From CAYJLB01 sp964370845 (GTDB taxonomy: Bacteria > Bacillota > Clostridia > Oscillospirales > Ruminococcaceae): a stretch of DNA of 8,531 bases. Position numbers and translations under genes: made by a program. A model generated the notes under the pieces. The model was given only the letters and a program-made list of their open reading frames with translations. It was not told the DNA's origin and did not search any database. The stretch covers positions 1 to 8,531 of the forward strand of contig CAYJLB010000076.1 of assembly GCA_964370845.1 (NCBI GenBank), read 5' to 3'. Positions 8,101 through 8,531 of this stretch are shown here, piece after piece; the stretch's first letter is position 1, and each line of letters begins with the position of its first letter.

Positions 8101-8301
8101 AAAAAAGGAGAATATGCTATAACTTCTCCGCAGAGTGTTGGTGTTTCTGGTATTACTTTAATTGATGATGGAATGATTGAAATAGATTCAGGTGTTTCAG
8201 ATCCGTATTTTGTGCTAATTGAAAATAAAACTCTTCTTGAAATAATTGACCTCATTCAGGCAAAATTTATAATTTCTTCAAACCAAATAATTAAAAAATA
8301 A
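5176..8301 (+). CDS. Membrane-anchored surface protein with acidic Glu-Pro stalk and long beta-helix region
   Basis: This 1041-residue protein is probably exposed on the cell surface. Residues 11-28 form one hydrophobic segment after a basic start (KTVALKR) with no obvious signal-peptidase site, so it may remain as an N-terminal anchor. Residues 30-115 are acidic and Ser/Thr-rich. Residues 121-145 are mostly Glu-Pro repeats and 152-163 are Asn-rich; together they look like a flexible cell-wall-spanning stalk. From about 172 to the end the sequence is Asn/Gly/Ser/Thr/Ile/Val-rich with short periodic strands and N-x-G-x-I ladders (about 336-425: FFNNYGEIKNYG, NSGIVENSGTIE), typical of right-handed parallel beta-helices (pectate-lyase-like fold). 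A module opening GM-x-Y/I-K-x-GN-x-YYxS/N recurs at 444, 602 and 724, with a divergent copy at 841; DKNLTLDLNDNSL (886-898) matches the last part of such modules in Firmicute surface proteins. No catalytic residues, LPXTG motif or S-layer domain are seen. An adhesin-like role is inference. It ends just after an A6 run, and the -1 frame stays open, so the true C-terminus may be missing. Confidence 0.85.
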   Translation: MVNKTVALKRIIAVAIVAIIVGIVIFIVNQNNVPNGTDSQVAEGTSVGVDDSLQQEIEDDGFLDVSETTAATTEKTEEDEQIQPDTVDNVDSEETDDENQESSDNGHTTYPSLNITIDDTEPEPEPEPEPEPEPESKSEPEPEPEDDENDVNNNNNSNNNNNNTHTPSINSTRIFAGTTLQELDVLIKTEGVKEVIINKNITFVADFDFEIPQGKTLTIDGSNKVIEFTTAVGSSTAYNFDVNGTFDVEQGAVTIRHPIVLNVLSANSLNVKSGGELEVADSTLNVGDDSGSKIGKVNIEVGGLLVTSTLLINQGSTVENSGRISINPSEAVGGTSFFNNYGEIKNYGYIYSDTILISNSGSIINEKTIEVFLQSITNTETGKIENKEGGLIKALDALFDNSGIVENSGTIEMHTLNNLLAAEFNNEGVVKLQGIYTNFGSHSGMDYKVGNDYYSNVMQALENGAAVTITSSDEIDEDVVISGSLTVTGDFTSDNKITLESGGAILVQGNFTSNADVTIDGDVTISFNSNAHIFDIYSGTVTVKSNSKLNVGANQITIGSGGKLENNGEVIAKSIYSDGIVNNYSIIRLTDGFTKNSGTAVGMEIKDGNNYYSSLKTILEDPSDADTIFNSTSDIVLDESATVFKSSSHIVDISGGGFTLTVNAPLTIKSDLKGSKIINNSTITIESGATLIADNIQNNSGATITNNDTITISGSYQNNGMDTGMNYKIGNSYYNSLSNVLSKGDATISGGITVNETVTIPSNRTLIVGSINIIGGELSIDGRLIVADDITVNGGSLNVTSSGLVAANSISSTYTNDGISIFKTTPTNPVGSFYGEAIIDGIDSSYKYIITTDINNALQFLPSNSTLKLLYNVGSNNEITDAVTIDKNLTLDLNDNSLSYTFSLANELIIKSSADLTLINGGIVVSDGNHIVIENGKLKLQNATVELSNSSQLNVIELIGIESLIEIGNGSKIIQKKGEYAITSPQSVGVSGITLIDDGMIEIDSGVSDPYFVLIENKTLLEIIDLIQAKFIISSNQIIKK
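5536..5664 (+). repeat. Low-complexity stalk: Glu-Pro repeats followed by an Asn run
   Basis: Seven consecutive Glu-Pro dipeptides (5536-5577) are followed by ESKS, three more Glu-Pro pairs, an acidic patch, then Asn5-Ser-Asn6 (5629-5664). Synonymous codons vary (GAA/GAG and CCC/CCT/CCA), so the peptide, not the DNA repeat, appears to be preserved. Glu-Pro stretches are stiff extended spacers in many wall-associated proteins. Confidence 0.9.
6505..7860 (+). repeat. Recurring beta-helix modules in the surface protein
   Basis: The opening motif occurs at 6505 (GMDYKVGNDYYSNVMQAL), 6979 (GMEIKDGNNYYSSLKTIL), 7345 (GMNYKIGNSYYNSLSNVL) and, divergently, at 7696 (GIDSSYKYIITTDINNAL). Spacings are 158, 122 and 117 residues. 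Each opening is followed by a short helix-like stretch and then strand runs with T-I and G-x-L/I patterns. The resemblance is at the protein level; I see no long identical DNA copies, so the duplications are old. Confidence 0.7.
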
Positions 8302-8531
8302 TTACTACAACCTTTGAATTAAACGATTCTTTTCCAATTATTGATACTACAGAAGAAGTAAATGTTCCTGAACTCGAAGTTTTAACACGCAAGAAAAATA
8401 ATTATACTCACTACAAAGATGTAAAAAAAGATGTGCAGGATTTATTAATCGTTAAACAAAATGATGATAAAATCTTGAATACAAATTTAGAAATTACCGT
8501 TAAAAAAGAAAATTTCCACACTCAAAGTCAT
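8295..8531 (+). other. Open frame beyond the surface-protein stop, continuing past the window
   Basis: From 8298 to the window edge, 78 codons are open in the -1 frame relative to the surface protein (FELNDSFPIIDTTEEV, KDVKKDVQDLLIVKQNDDK, NLEITVKKENFHT). There is no ATG in it; in-frame GTG and TTG codons occur without a Shine-Dalgarno. It joins the upstream frame at the A6 run 8293-8298. It could be the real C-terminal part of the surface protein lost to a one-base error or mutation, a frameshift extension, or a remnant of another gene. I do not recognise the sequence. Confidence 0.5.

Noticed and set aside
1..8531. CRISPR arrays, tRNA/rRNA genes, insertion sequences, phage genes
   Set aside because: I searched by eye for regular direct repeats, tRNA-like arms, transposase motifs and terminal inverted repeats and saw none. 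The only long inverted repeats are the two hairpins with T tails.

Overview
The window is low-GC DNA (about 30% by eye) with AGGAG-type ribosome binding sites and sigma-A-like promoters. It carries a MATE pump next to a MarR remnant and a BlaR1/MecR1-like (M56) sensor remnant whose tail resembles clostridial members. This suggests a Firmicute, most likely a Clostridia-type anaerobe. The species cannot be read from the sequence. I saw no phage, transposase, CRISPR or tRNA/rRNA signal.

Layout. (1) Positions 1-1860, minus strand: a multidrug-efflux-type cassette reading leftward. It has a good promoter (1832-1860), a decayed MarR-family regulator (1487-1812) that contains a terminator-like hairpin, an intact MATE transporter (100-1458) and a strong terminator (28-75). 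(2) Positions 1942-2700, plus strand: a divergent promoter, a leader of about 160 nt, and an intact DNA-3-methyladenine glycosylase I (tag). (3) Positions 2822-4036: a lipoprotein of unknown function, followed by a weak AT-only terminator candidate. (4) Positions 4095-5006: the wreck of an M56 (BlaR1/MecR1-like) membrane metallopeptidase sensor. A deletion falls exactly at its HExxH motif, and there are two frameshifts. (5) Positions 5047-8301: a near-consensus promoter and a 1041-residue membrane-anchored, probably surface-exposed protein. It has an acidic stalk, a Glu-Pro spacer, an Asn run and a long parallel beta-helix-like region with recurring modules. Its stop codon follows an A6 run, and the -1 frame stays open from there to the window edge.

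How the genes fit together. The MarR remnant and MATE pump look like a former regulator-pump operon (the mepR-mepA type of arrangement) that has lost its regulator. Tag is an independent housekeeping repair gene. The lipoprotein and the beta-helix protein are both predicted at the cell surface, but nothing in the sequence ties them into one pathway. The region reads as an accessory locus under decay, with two regulatory or sensory genes broken and the effector and surface genes kept. I found no convincing new multi-gene system. The best leads are the hairpin in the MarR remnant, the modular beta-helix protein with its possible frameshift extension, and the collapsed M56 sensor.
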